From: Epiperipatus broadwayi
Taxonomy: Eukaryota; Onychophora; Udeonychophora; Euonychophora; Peripatidae
Assembly: GCA_028023455.1 (NCBI GenBank)
Contig: JAQFVV010000258.1
Coordinates: 1,106,501 to 1,170,500 of the forward strand
Length of the DNA: 64,000 nucleotides
Direction of reading: 5' to 3'
Position 1 is the first letter of the stretch; each line of letters opens with the position of its first letter. A program made the translations under genes and the position numbers. The notes below the pieces were generated by a model. That model did no database searches and had not been told where the DNA came from. It worked only from the letters and a program-made list of their open reading frames with translations. Of this stretch, positions 13,778-24,709 are shown piece by piece.

Positions 13778-14064
13778 TTAAAACAGGCAAAATTCTCTAT
13801 ACGTATTGCCACTTAGTGTGAACCAGAATAATCAATGGATGCCAGAAGGCTTGTGCATAAAATCCCCATCTAGTGCATACTCACCCAATATCCCCAGACT
13901 AGTTTCTGGCTTGAGCCTTAGATCCGAGAGCATTGCACCTAGATCTTAGGATCTAATGCAACCCTCCAGCAGCCATCTTTTATCTCTATTTAACTATAAA
14001 ACTATGAGTTTTAAATTGAAAACACTATAATATTTTCAATCCAAGCTCATTAGCTTAAATACTC
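13778..14064 (-). mobile_element. Hammerhead-family retroelement, 287-bp copy
   Basis: It is flanked by a perfect 14-bp target duplication ATATTTCAATTGTA (13764-13777 and 14065-14078). In the element's sense (minus) it starts GAGTATTTAAGC and ends TTTTGCCTGTTTTAA. The 5' half of the ribozyme (stem I strand and CUGANGA) is deleted, leaving GCTCAAGCCAGAAACTAGTC. It sits within a repeat that has a relative at 52861-53042. Confidence 0.85.
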
Positions 14065-14083
14065 ATATTTCAATTGTACTTCT

Positions 14084-14236
14084 TATTTTTTACAGTCAAC
14101 AGATCAATACTCATCTGACAAAGCCTCATTAATAAGGAATCTTTAATCTATATTTAAAAATATAGCTACACATTCATTTACCAATTACTATTGGATGGTT
14201 AGTTGAACTGTCCATAGATTATCTACAAAAAAAAAA
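14084..14236 (+). repeat. Dispersed A-tailed repeat, copy 1
   Basis: It starts near TTTTTTACAGTCAACAG, contains ATCAATACTCATC and a segment ending TGTCCATAGATTATCTAC, and ends in an A run. The same order occurs at 52861-53042 (TTTTTACAGTCATCAATACTC, TGTCCATTAGTTATCTACC, A run). It looks like an old SINE-like family, but I see no clear pol III boxes. Confidence 0.5.
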
Positions 14237-16490
14237 AAAATCTACGCTTAAATTTGAGATCTGTAAAAAATTTTCAAAGTTCAACCAATCTTAATTCTAA
14301 CCACAGATCATGAACATGGCATAAGAAGATGCTAACCCTATATTCAATTACAATAAAAAATTTAATTTTAAAGTTCTTTTATAAAATACATTCAATGTTA
14401 AGCAGGATTAGCATATACACTGATAAGTTCTTTCAGAATGCGTATATTTCCTACATTCTATTTACCTGATAAAATACAAGGTACTTAATTATTATTTTTT
14501 AATCATAGTCAAAAGACAAATGCCATAATTATTAAAATTTGGATTTCTACATTTTTGAAGTAATTTTATTTTTCACAGCTTTTATTTGAAATGTAATTTT
14601 ATAAATATAATATGAACAAAACATTTCTTTTGTGTCATTTACATTTAAATTTGATAAAATTTCAATTAGGTTTTTTTTTTTTTTTTACTACCTATAAATT
14701 TTTTATAAGGACTTAAGTTGTAAAAATGTTTTGTTAAAAAATAATTTATCATTACACTCAGAAATTTTTCCAATGTATATTTTTGCATATACAATGTATG
14801 CAATTTTAAGCAATATACTACACACTTGTTTAACCTAGCAATGAAAGTGATTTAAACTTCTAAGATGTTTAAAAATATAATTGTCATTCCTTTACCATTA
14901 AAAATGTATTATCTGTAAGCTATCTATATTTTATTTCATAAAAACTAACCATACAATTAAATATTCTACACATATTTTTAACAAAAATTTAAAATTTTAT
15001 AAAACAAAAATTAATAGTAAAAATTGTCTGTATATTCTTAAATGTATGTTAGCAAATGAATTTGTGTGTGTGCATGCATGTGCAGTATAATTAAATATCT
15101 TCTTCCAACAATATATGTAATTTTAAATTTTGATTAATTATCAAATGCCTCAATCACTTTTTACCACCCCTATATTGACTTGATAGTTACGCTAATTAAC
15201 TCCTTATAGAAGGAATAGCAGGTCTCAAAAAATTTCTAACAAGAATACCGTTACATCTCATAGGTAAACACGGACTCATTTATATGTAGCTTAGTTTTAA
15301 TTTTCATGGAAAAATTTATTTCTCACTCATAATGTTGGGGAAATGTTAATTTAATTATATTACAATTATTTGACTGATAATTCTTTACTTGCACCAGCAA
15401 TAAAATGACTAAGAAATGAATTGTACAATAAAAACCAGAATTAAAACTATATACAAATGAGGTTGTATTTATTCTTGAGCCATAATAGATGTTAAAAATT
15501 TGCAAAATCAGTTACTCCTTATGTATATCTGCGTCGCTAATACAAATAGACATTTTGTTTTGGAGTAACAATATAGTCAATATGAGTATTCTAAAAAGTT
15601 TATTAACAGTGTTTTGTTAATTAACCAAAAATTACATGTATATAAGCAACATGAAACATTATTATATTGTTTCCATTACCATCTGTTTCCTGCAGATTAC
15701 ATCCTTTCTAACTCCATATAAAATTATTTGTCTTCTGCTCCATCATTCTTTCAATAGTTTATCATACTGATTATTAACAAATCATAATCCTCACACATTT
15801 TCTTTCATAAAGTTGGTCTTTTTTCTTTTTTTTTTTAGATTTTGAAAGATATTGAAAATAAAGTTTCATTATGGATATTTAGTAGCGCTCATTTTTAAAT
15901 TATATTCATTGCAAGATCGTCTGTATATAACCATGTATTTCAATTTTATCTATTATTTTAGATTATAATATTAAACTAAATCCCAATTACTGTTTTGTTC
16001 TTGTTACAGTATGGTTTTCATTTTATTAAATGAAAAAGGGTACAAAACAATATACCAAACTTTGATGTGACCCATAAAATACTATAATAATAAACGTTGT
16101 AAATAATAGTGATACAACATTACATCTGCTATGCACTCAGCTCAATGGCAGTAAATTATATTGTTTGCACCAAACAAGTATCAATCAAAGATTTTTTCCA
16201 GCAAATAGTACTGTAAAATTTTCTTAAGATACATAAAATCTTGAACCATGATTTTAAATATCTTCTTCATTGATGTTTTATTAAATTCATTATAAATAGC
16301 AATATAAAAAATCTGCAAAAATCTAATCATTTATATGTAATTACTAAGATATTAAAATTCTGATTTATATATAAACATTTTAGGAGTGATAAATATATAA
16401 ATACACACACATATTCATATATGTTTTGAATTTAAAAAATGTGAGTTGTAATAAAAAAATGCTCATATATTTTCCAACAAAGGTGCAAAT
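14237..16490. other. AT-rich sequence, nothing recognised
   Basis: More than 2 kb of AT-rich DNA with homopolymers. The minus frame at 15505-15323 has no domain. Confidence 0.4.
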
Positions 16491-16499
16491 ATTGGAAGC

Positions 16500-17133
16500 A
16501 CAATTTGAGTGTGATTCATTATCAATAAAAAGTAAAAAAACAAAATGGTGGAGATTGATAATATATCAAACAGAATGACAAATTAATTATTCAAATTAAT
16601 CGAAGATATCAAATGCACATAATTCAGGTTTATGTTCCAAGAAGTTCTCATTATGATGAAAAAGTAAAGCACTTTTATATAGATGTACAAAAGGCTTTTG
16701 ATCAGAACAAACAACATTTTAAACTTGTCATGGGAGACTCTAATGTTACAATTGATAAATGACTGAAAGGTGAAAATATTAAAAATAAAATTGGTTATGG
16801 TAATAGATATGAGAGAGAACAGACTTGTTGAGTCTGTGGAGAAAAAAAAACTATGTACTAGGAATTCTTTGAAAACAATGCTGAGCAGAATAGCCATGGA
16901 AACATCCAAATGAAAGTACAATTGGATTATATTGCTAATCTTCAGAAACAAACCAATGAATTTAAATTAGAACTGGCAAATCATTTTAAAATATTAAGAG
17001 ATTTTGAAAATTATTCACACTAGAATGAAATCATTAAGAAGATAACTGAGACCTATTCAGAACTGCAAGAAAGATAGTTGATACAAAAACAACAGCTTAC
17101 CAGTAAATTTTCTATAGAGACAAAGAAAAAACA
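16500..17133 (+). mobile_element. RTE LINE copy 3, endonuclease segment
   Basis: The plus strand encodes the RTE apurinic-type endonuclease remnant. IQVYVPRSSHYDEKVKHFY (about 16625-16680) is followed by KQHFKLVMGDSNVTID with the catalytic-site GDSN pattern near 16730. Several stops are present. The open frame on the other strand (16951-16583) is a shadow. The element is interrupted at 17133 and resumes at 18408. Confidence 0.8.
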
Positions 17134-18407
17134 GGTAATACAGCATCTATTGATCCACACCGCCCGATGGCGCTGTTTCTACCCTAAAGCACATAAATAT
17201 GCTGTTTACAAAGCCGCTCATAGATCTTATGGCCTGTAAATGTTCAAACACTAAGATGTTGAAGTGCACCCTTACCCCAACATCTCTAGCATGTTGAACA
17301 TTATTAGCGATGAGTATGCGACACTTTCTAGAGACATTACTCTTGACTATTGGACAGCGTATGATATGAAGGTTTCTGTAGTTGTAATGACGAAAAGTCT
17401 ATTAGAACGGGTTTTTTTTTTTTTTTTGGCTTAAATGTATTGTAATTGATGTGAGTTAGTAAAAATTGTAATGAATTATCAAACGCCCCTACTTTCGTTG
17501 TCAGAGGTCAGAATTCACGAAATGAGGAGTGTAAATCATGATTCGGCAAAGTTCACGATCAAGTCGCACACTTTCCGAGACTTTTCCAAGATCAAAACAG
17601 TTCAATGGCAGACGACGGTTGTTCGGCATAGTAGTTTTGAGATTGACCTGCTACAGAAGCAGATACAGCCTTCCTTCAACCCCCAAAAAAAAAGAAAATA
17701 TTTTACCCACACAGAAAAACTGTCTTGTGGTGGTTTAATGAAATGAAGGCATTATCAAACATTTCTGAAATGAAATGTCAAGCGCGTCAATGTCGATGAA
17801 GGGGTTCCATTCGCTCATGGAACGGGTTTTGAGGGCTGCCGAATCGGTTTTTCGCAAGCAATATGGCTAATTGATTCTTAGTGAAGCTGGGATCAGCTTG
17901 CAGTGAAGCTTATTAGAGCTGAGTTGGAAAGGTATCAAAACACCGCAAGCAATATGATGACAGGTCTTAGAGAGGTCTGTCGAGAAAGCCTTGTTGTTTT
18001 TCTCGATCAAAAATAACAAAAAGTTTCTTCAAAAATAATCAAAAAGACTTGGATCCAAAAAAAAAAAAAATATTAAAGTTTCTTTAAAAAAAAAAAAAAA
18101 AAGACCGGACAAAAAGAAATTTTTGGGTTTTTTTTAAAAAAAAAAAAAAAGACAGCATATTTTAAAAAGCCAACCCCCCCCCCCCACCATTATTTAATTT
18201 TTAAGAAATATACATCAAACCGATTACAAAAACAAAACAAAAAAAAAAAGCAACAACAACCCAAAAAAGTCAAAATCAAGCAAATACAAAAAATTAAAAA
18301 CATAAATCAACCAAATTATTTCAAAACAGTCCGGTAACGTTAAATCTATTCGATTTTACTAGCAACAGCACCATTGGACAGTGTGGATGAATAGACGATG
18401 TATTACC
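17134..18407. mobile_element. 1.27-kb terminal-inverted-repeat element inside RTE copy 3
   Basis: The left end GGTAATACAGCATCTATTG is matched by the reverse complement of the right end (GGTAATACATCGTCTATTC). Similarity continues for about 45 bases through ATCCACAC and GGCGCTGTT versus GGTGCTGTT. The interior is GC-richer than its surroundings. Short readable pieces (for example 17471-17746, and a frame-2 stretch near 17255-17400) match no family I recognise. The size would fit mariner-like elements, but no DD34D transposase motif is seen and the flanking A runs hide any TA duplication. Between 18050 and 18255 there are runs of A, T and C of 11-18 bases. Confidence 0.65.
17471..17746 (+). pseudogene. 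Unrecognised open frame in the TIR element
   Basis: A 91-codon frame lies in locally GC-richer DNA, starting MNYQTPLLSLSEV. No motif is recognisable. An overlapping second frame (17538-17738) is also open, so openness alone is weak support. It may be a remnant of a transposase-related protein or chance. It is kept only because base composition changes sharply here. Confidence 0.2.
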
Positions 18408-19055
18408 AAAAAAAAAATAATATGAAATTTTTTTTAAATAATCCATTAAAAGAAATTGAATATCTAGAATTTTGTAAAATGATATAAAAAAGAGTTAATA
18501 ATGATATAAAAAAATATAATTGTGAATTAGCAAGAAAAGCTAAACAATAAAAAGAAAAGTTGGAACTATTACTGGGAAAAAATATATCATGAAGTGTGTG
18601 GAAGAGTTCTATAAATAATTATATAGTAATAAAGAACAAGAAAACAAACTATCTACTACAATCATTATATCTTCCGAATGGCTCAGGGTTTTACATAAAA
18701 AAATAACATATGCAATAAAATCTATGAAGAAAAGAAAAGCTCAAGAAAACAATGGAATTATAATTGATATCTTAAAAGAAAGAGCTGAAGAAATACAATA
18801 ATTGTTGGCACAGTTATATGCCAAATATCTAGATGATAAAAATGTATGAGATGATTGGAAGAATATAGTCATAATAAAGAGCTTTAAGGAAAATTTTAGA
18901 TATTAGAAATTTCAACTTGTTTACAATGATACTTTGGATTTTAACTAACCAAAACAACAAGCTGGAATTAAAAATGGTTTTAGCATAAAAGATTATAGTA
19001 CTGAGAGGAGTTCTAGAAAAGATCAATGAAAATAAGTTGGCATTGATAGCAATGA
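18408..19055 (+). mobile_element. RTE LINE copy 3, linker and RT N-terminus
   Basis: It continues the RTE reading order after the TIR insertion: NNDIKKYNCELARKA, then SEWLRVLHKKITYAIKSMKK (aligned to the RT N-terminus at 2204-1818), DDWKNIVII, and remnants of QAGxxxGFS. Many stops. It is broken at about 19055 inside the segment that precedes the DYEKAFDSI box. Confidence 0.75.
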
Positions 19056-20692
19056 TATACTGAAAAAGTGAAAAGAATATTTTCAGTAAGAAAATAATTC
19101 AATCAATTATGAACTTGAAAAAGATATTGAATTAGATGATATTTAAGTAGAAGATACTGAAGTAGATGACAAAGGGATGGGCATATTGATAGATGAAATA
19201 ATAAAGTCAATAGCATAAATGAAGAATGGAAAATTTGTTGGAATTGATGCAATACCTACACACTATTTGAAAGAAATGGAAGAATTTACTAAAAAAATAA
19301 TTGGATTTTGCAATTTGATATATAATCGTGGAATTTGGATTGAAGATTTTTTGAGGACTACAATGATTCCAATTGCTAAAAAAAAAAAAAACACAGCTGT
19401 TAAGCATAAAGAGTACAGCATAATAAGTTTGTTACCTCATGCATCTAGAGTTTTATTGGGGATTTTAATTCAAAGAATTTATGGGAAGACAAAATATTAT
19501 ATTGGAGAAGAATGGTTTGGTTTTTAGAGAGGGAAAAGTACAAGAGATCCTACTGATGTTATTAGAACAATTGCAGAGTGATATATTGAAATAGATGAAG
19601 TTAGAACTGATATATGTTTTGTGGATTTTGAAAAAGCATTTGATGGAGTGATCTGGAATTAATTTATGCCCATCGTAAAAAATAAAGGAGTATTTTGGTA
19701 AGAGAAGATTGGTTTGAAATATGTATACTGGACAAAGTATAAGAATTAGACCGGAAAATAATGATATTGATGAAATGAATATAGAAAGAGGAATTAGGCA
19801 AGAATGCAGTATGTCACCTTTTTTTTTTAAATGTTTATTTAGAAGACATGTTAAATAATTATTTAGACTGTGGAGAAGCAAATTTTGGAGGTAAAATAAT
19901 AAAATGTATAAGACTTGCAGATGATATGGCTCTTATAGCTAAGAACGAAAAGGTTCTTCTGAATACAGGCAAAATCTAATGGTGATCATGTGATGTCTTC
20001 AGAATATGTTGAATAAATTGGAGAAAGGATGTATGAAATATGGAATGAAGATTAATGTTGAGATGACAAGTGTTTATGATAAGGAGGAATATAAAAAAAC
20101 TGCAAGTTGAAATTATGATAATATAATTCAGCAGGTAAAAAGACTTAAATATTTGAGTAATTGGTTGTATGAGGATGTAAAAAGTGAAGATGAAGTTAAA
20201 AGAAGAATAGCATTGGCAAAGGAGGCATTTATTATGAGAAAGAAAATATTTGGTGGACCTTTGAAGAGAGAATTAAGAAAAAGATTAATTAAATGCTATG
20301 TGTGGAGTGTACTGTTGTATGGTTGTGAAACTTGGATGCTGAGTAATAATATAAAAAAACAGATTGAAAGCCTTTGAGATATGGTCATGGAGAAGAATAG
20401 AAAAAATCAATTGATGGAATAAAATAACAAATGAAGTTTTAAAAAGAATAAATAAAAAAGAAGATTGAGTGAGAAATTAGAGATAGAAAGAAAAACTGGA
20501 TTAGTTATACATTAAGAAGTAGTTTAATGAAAAATATTTTGGAAGGAATGGTGAGTGGAACAAGAAGAAAAGACTGAAAACATTGATCTTTCTGGATGAC
20601 ATAAAAGATGGGAAGAGTTATGTGGAATTAATGCGCTGAGCAATGAAGAGAACAAAGTGGAGAAATAAATGAAACAAAATACTATTGATTGA
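19056..20692 (+). mobile_element. Second LINE (different clade) inserted into RTE copy 3
   Basis: A 5'-truncated non-LTR element. RT remnants are at 19219-19527 (KFVGIDAIPTHYL, WIEDFLRTTMIPIAKKK, YSIISLLPHASRVL), then VDFEKAFDGVIWN near 19622. A C-terminal part at 20153-20377 carries YGCETWMLSNNIKKQIESL, followed by degenerate NWISYTLRSS and KNILEGMVSGT. It ends with a TGAT/TGAG simple tail near 20685-20697, after which RTE copy 3 resumes. Domain wording differs clearly from the RTE copies. Clade not determined. Confidence 0.75.
19965..19995. mobile_element. 31-bp terminal-only insertion of the hammerhead family
   Basis: ACAGGCAAAATC (antisense element end) is joined to TGGTGATCATGTGATG (sense segment found near unit junctions of the longer copies). 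It is flanked by TCTTCTGAAT and TCTTCAGAAT (10 bp, one mismatch). It splits the second LINE's frame just after the ADDM region. Confidence 0.6.
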
Positions 20693-20939
20693 TTGAGTGA
20701 TTATGCTTTAGACTTGTTAGATTATGAAAAGGTATTTGATTCTATAAATATTTACACAGTGCTTAAATCAAGATATAAACTGAGTGTTCTATCATATTCT
20801 GAAGAATATATAACAAAATGCAATAGCAATGATTAAATTACATAATAATACTAAGAATAGTAATATAGGAAGGGTGTACAACAGTGTGATTCCATATCTC
20901 CAAAATCTTTTATAGCAGTTTTATAACAAGAAATACTTT
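20693..20939 (+). mobile_element. RTE LINE copy 3, RT palm segment
   Basis: It resumes with LLDYEKVFDSINI (compare VDYEKAFDSINI in copy 1), then ISPKSFIAVL and QEIL. It is cut by the 268-bp insertion. Joining 20939 to 21208 (dropping one 12-bp duplication) restores the order ...QEIL, CGLKWELR..., matching copy 1. Confidence 0.75.
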
Positions 20940-21207
20940 AAGCCAATAAACATCACATGATCACCATTTCTTATGCTTGCTTGTAACTGTTATTAAAACA
21001 GGCAAAACTCTCTATATGTATTGCCACTAAGAGCTAGGTGCAGAGCTCTCAGATCCAAGACTCCTCAATGATGAAGGCCATAATCCAGAAACTAGTCTGG
21101 GGATATTGGATGAGTAGGCACTAGATGGGGATTTTATGCATAAGCCCTCTGGCATCCATTGATTACTGCACTGAGTGGTAATATGTATAGAGAGCTTTAC
21201 CTGTTTT
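20940..21207 (+). mobile_element. Hammerhead-bearing retroelement, 268-bp copy
   Basis: It is bounded by a perfect 12-bp duplication AAGAAATACTTT (20928-20939 and 21208-21219), confirmed by the uninterrupted RTE sequence in copy 1. The left 90 bases are antisense and span a unit junction (CATCACATGATCACC to AAAACAGGCAAAACTC). The rest is sense with the ribozyme-like module at 21061-21103, ending ACCTGTTTT. Inversion of the 5' part again resembles twin priming. Confidence 0.9.
21061..21103 (+). ncRNA. Hammerhead-like module, one core change
   Basis: CTCCTCA, ATGATGA (the invariant C3 of CUGAUGA is A), AGGCCATAATCCA, GAAAC, TA, GTC, TGGGGA. Stem I is complete. Stem II is weakened to two G-C pairs. 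Expected to be inactive or weak. Confidence 0.6.
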
Positions 21208-21960
21208 AAGAAATACTTTGTGGATTAAAATGGGAATTAAGGGAATAAAAGTAAATGAAATTATTTAAGTCATCTAGATTTTGCAGATGATGGAATTGTT
21301 TTTGCAGTAACACTTCAGAGCTTCAGGAAATGTTACAAAAGTTATCAGATGAAAGTAAGAAAATAGGACTTTTAAAAATAAATGTTAAACAGTCTAAAGA
21401 ATTGTTCAATAAATATTCAATGGATTTTCTCAGAAGAAAATAAAGATTGACAATCATGAATTAGAAATTAACAACTGCAAATACCTTAGTCAGATTATTA
21501 ATACAGAGGAAAACATACTGAATGAAATTAATCATAGAATTAAACTTGTATGGAATGATTTTGGTAAAAATAAATGTTTTTTACTAGATGTGTTTTGCCA
21601 CTTCTGATTTATGGATTTGAGACTTGGACAGAACAATCGTAATTTCAGACCAGTCAATGTAATATGGAGAGACCTACATTAAAGCTAACAAAATAAAATG
21701 GATGGGTGGGAAAAGAAACAGGTATCACTGACCTCATTGAAAGAATTAAGAAATTGAACAGAAGCTAGGCTGGGCATTTTGTTAAAAGAAATGATATTAG
21801 ATAGATGAACAATTAAAATCTTAAACTGAATCCTAAAAAATGTTAAGATTTAGAGAAAGATCATGTGAGGTAGGTGAATGAAATAAGATGAAGTTTGCTT
21901 GTGCATTGTAGAGAAAAGTGGCTAGGGATAAGAGAAAAGGGATTAAATTTGGGGAACATC
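21208..21960 (+). mobile_element. RTE LINE copy 3, 3' part
   Basis: It continues with CGLKWELR, remnants of HLDFADD, NGFSQKKIKIDNHELEINN, CKYLSQIINTEENILNEINH, and a decayed GHV-type C-terminus up to about 21850. No intact frame. Confidence 0.8.
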
Positions 21961-21969
21961 ATCTTCCCA

Positions 21970-24605
21970 TTCTTATAATAGTTGAAAATGACAATTATGT
22001 GTAAACATACAAATGCACTTAAAAAAGGGCAACTATAAAGAAAAAAAAATTTAAGTGTTTCATTTTGAATAAAAAGTGATACTAGGATATATATTCATCA
22101 AAGCAAGAAGAATTTCAATATTAATGATTGTACATTTTGAAGATAAAATAAAATAAGTAAATCTACACAATTTATCATTATGTCATCTTGAAAACATATA
22201 TCTACCAAGTGCTTTCTTAAAAAATAATTCAAAGATATAAACGTCTTAATTATAGATAAGACTATATAGACAATCCTACTTCAGATAGCTGACATATATT
22301 TGTTCATATAATTTTACAAGATTATTATTAGATATTTCCAATACTATACAAATAAAGTATTTATGATTATTTTGTGTGTGTGTTTATTAAGTTTTCAGTT
22401 TTTATAATTAAATTAGAGCACAAACGCCAAAGTTGCCCTGGAAAGATAGATGCCTTAAAGCTGTATGATACAATACATATATATATTTTTAATTAGATAG
22501 CATTTTAGCCAACACTTCCTATAATTAAAAAAAATATTAACTTAAAATGTTACACTAAATAGTAAAAATATTATTCAAAGTTCCTTAATCACAACAGAAA
22601 AACTAAAAATTAAACAAAAATCAAGCATATCAATGTACTCTGATTAAACACATATCCAACAATTATCACAAGCTACAATAATTTATAGAAAATTAAATTA
22701 ATAAAAAGCAACAAGCTAATAATAAAAAAGAATAATATTTCACTGATTAAATGGTTTTTAATGTTTATTTTACTTATAAAAAAAAACATTCAGTAAAAGA
22801 TAAAAAAAAAAAAAAACAGTTTTATGTGACACTGTAAATTATTCAGAATTTTTTTTAGTAGGAATAAACTCCAATAAATTAATCATTTACAATTTTAAAT
22901 AATTCAATAATTACAGACAATATATATACATATCAATTTCATATTGTATAAATAATAATGCCTTATTAAGAAATCCCATAAAAAATTATTACAAAATCAC
23001 AAAGAAAGAATTTAAATAAAGGCAAGAATACATACATCCTCAGTATTTTGATAATAAAAGGTAAATATAAATAATTATATGCCTTGGACCATGTAGTGCA
23101 GGAATTAAGTAGGAAAATAAGTTTCTGGATCAATTCTCAGCTGAGAAAAGTTTAAATTATATATAAAAAATATTTTTTTTATATATAACTTGAAATAAAA
23201 GGGTAGGTTGATCAGAAATTAATTAATTCCCCAATTAAAATTAGTGATTGAATTAACTTATGAACACCCTAGCTTTTATTTCAAGCTGCACATAACAATC
23301 AAAATTATGGTTGAAAAAAATAATTATTTTTTGGAATTTTAGTGCATTATTCATCAAATTAAATAAGTGTTTTTTATGGAATATTTTTAATATATATTAT
23401 TTTTAATTTTTAGTATTCAGAATTTTGCAACTGACACTATAAAACTATTTTGATATGTATGTGTATGCTTAAATGCACATACATATTATAAAGTATGAAA
23501 AATCCACTCTTTCTTTTTGAAGTACCGGTATAGTTTTAAAAAATCTCTTTGATTTAGTTTTTACTTAAGGATTTATAAATATGTTGTTATTGTTATTGAA
23601 TATATTGTTTTTATTGTTATTTAATTCATGTTTATTTATTTATTGTGATATGTGCTTTGTTTTATGATGGTGAGATTTTAATAGTAGTGGATATATATAT
23701 AAATTTGCGAGTGTGTATGTATAAAAAAAATAATTATCAAAAGTAGTATTTAAGTTGCTAATTATAATTAGATTATACTTTTATTTTTTGAAAATTATAA
23801 AAGATGTAATGGTATTATTCTGGTTGTTCATTTATTTATTTGTTTTGTAGATTATAAAATAAATTTTTCAAAGTAATATATATATATTTTATTCACATTA
23901 TTTTTTTTGTTTTGTTATTTAAAAAAATATTTTAAAATCAACAGTGATAAGGTTTTTAGATTAGCGCGCGTGAGTTATAACAATAGGACAAAAGATTACT
24001 ATGGAAACCCAGAAGAGAATTGTCATTAATTAATTAATAAAACAGAGGAAGAAAGAAGTCTTAGCTTTATTTTGTTTATTCCCAAATTCTTCTTTTGGAT
24101 CTCAATATAATAATTCCTGGACTAAGATAATATCAAAATGTTTGGCTAAAGTAAACTTTACTATCCAGAGGTTTTTGAACCCTTTTGCCTGTCTTATTTC
24201 ATTATTGAAGTCCAGTAAAATATGTAACCTGAAATCAAACTTGCGTTTGCAAACAAACTTCAGAAAAATAGCTATCTATATTTTTTTTTTTCAACTTTAA
24301 ATTTTTTTTTTAATAATCCTGAGTAATAGTCAAGTTCAATTATTTCTATAATTGAATATATAAAAAATGACTGGAATCAATCGCTCCAACAACGGAAAAA
24401 TCTATAAATTCATTAATAATATGTATACATATTTTAAAGTTATTTTGATTTACTCTGGGATGAATAAAATAAAAGAAAAATGCCTGAAATAATTAGTGGA
24501 CTGCAAAATGAAGAGACATTAAAAGAAATTAAATGGTAATTAAAATTTGTCTTTTTTTGTTTTTGTTTTATAGCCTATTACTTTTATAACATTTTAAAAT
24601 ATCTT
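21970..24605. other. AT-rich sequence, nothing recognised
   Basis: About 2.6 kb without coding or repeat signals beyond homopolymers and TA runs. A short GC patch near 23964 (AGCGCGCG) stands alone. Confidence 0.4.
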
Positions 24606-24614
24606 TTTAGTCTT

Positions 24615-24697
24615 GCATTGGTGATCGAGAGGTCAGCACGAATGCCTTGCACTTGCAGGCAGTTGCCCGGGTTGCGAGTTCGTGTCCCGGCCGATGC
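24615..24697 (+). repeat. tRNA-derived SINE-like sequence
   Basis: A 7-bp acceptor-like stem (GCATTGG with CCGATGC) encloses a D-arm-like part and a TGCCT/AGGCA anticodon-like stem with a 9-nt loop. The T-arm-like CCGGG/CCCGG has a loop enlarged by about 7 bases. The loop sizes rule out a normal tRNA. An A-rich stretch follows at 24708. Best read as a tRNA-derived SINE head or tRNA pseudogene. Confidence 0.6.
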
Positions 24698-24709
24698 TAT
24701 GACACTTAA

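Noticed and set aside
20940-21207. Classifying the ribozyme family as a foldback DNA transposon from its inverted arms
   Set aside because: Target duplications vary in length (12-14 bp), one copy has direct rather than inverted terminal repeats, and arms cross unit junctions, which fits reverse transcription better.
24615-24697. Functional tRNA gene
   Set aside because: The acceptor stem pairs, but the anticodon-like loop is 9 nt and the T-arm loop is far too long; SINE or pseudogene fits better.
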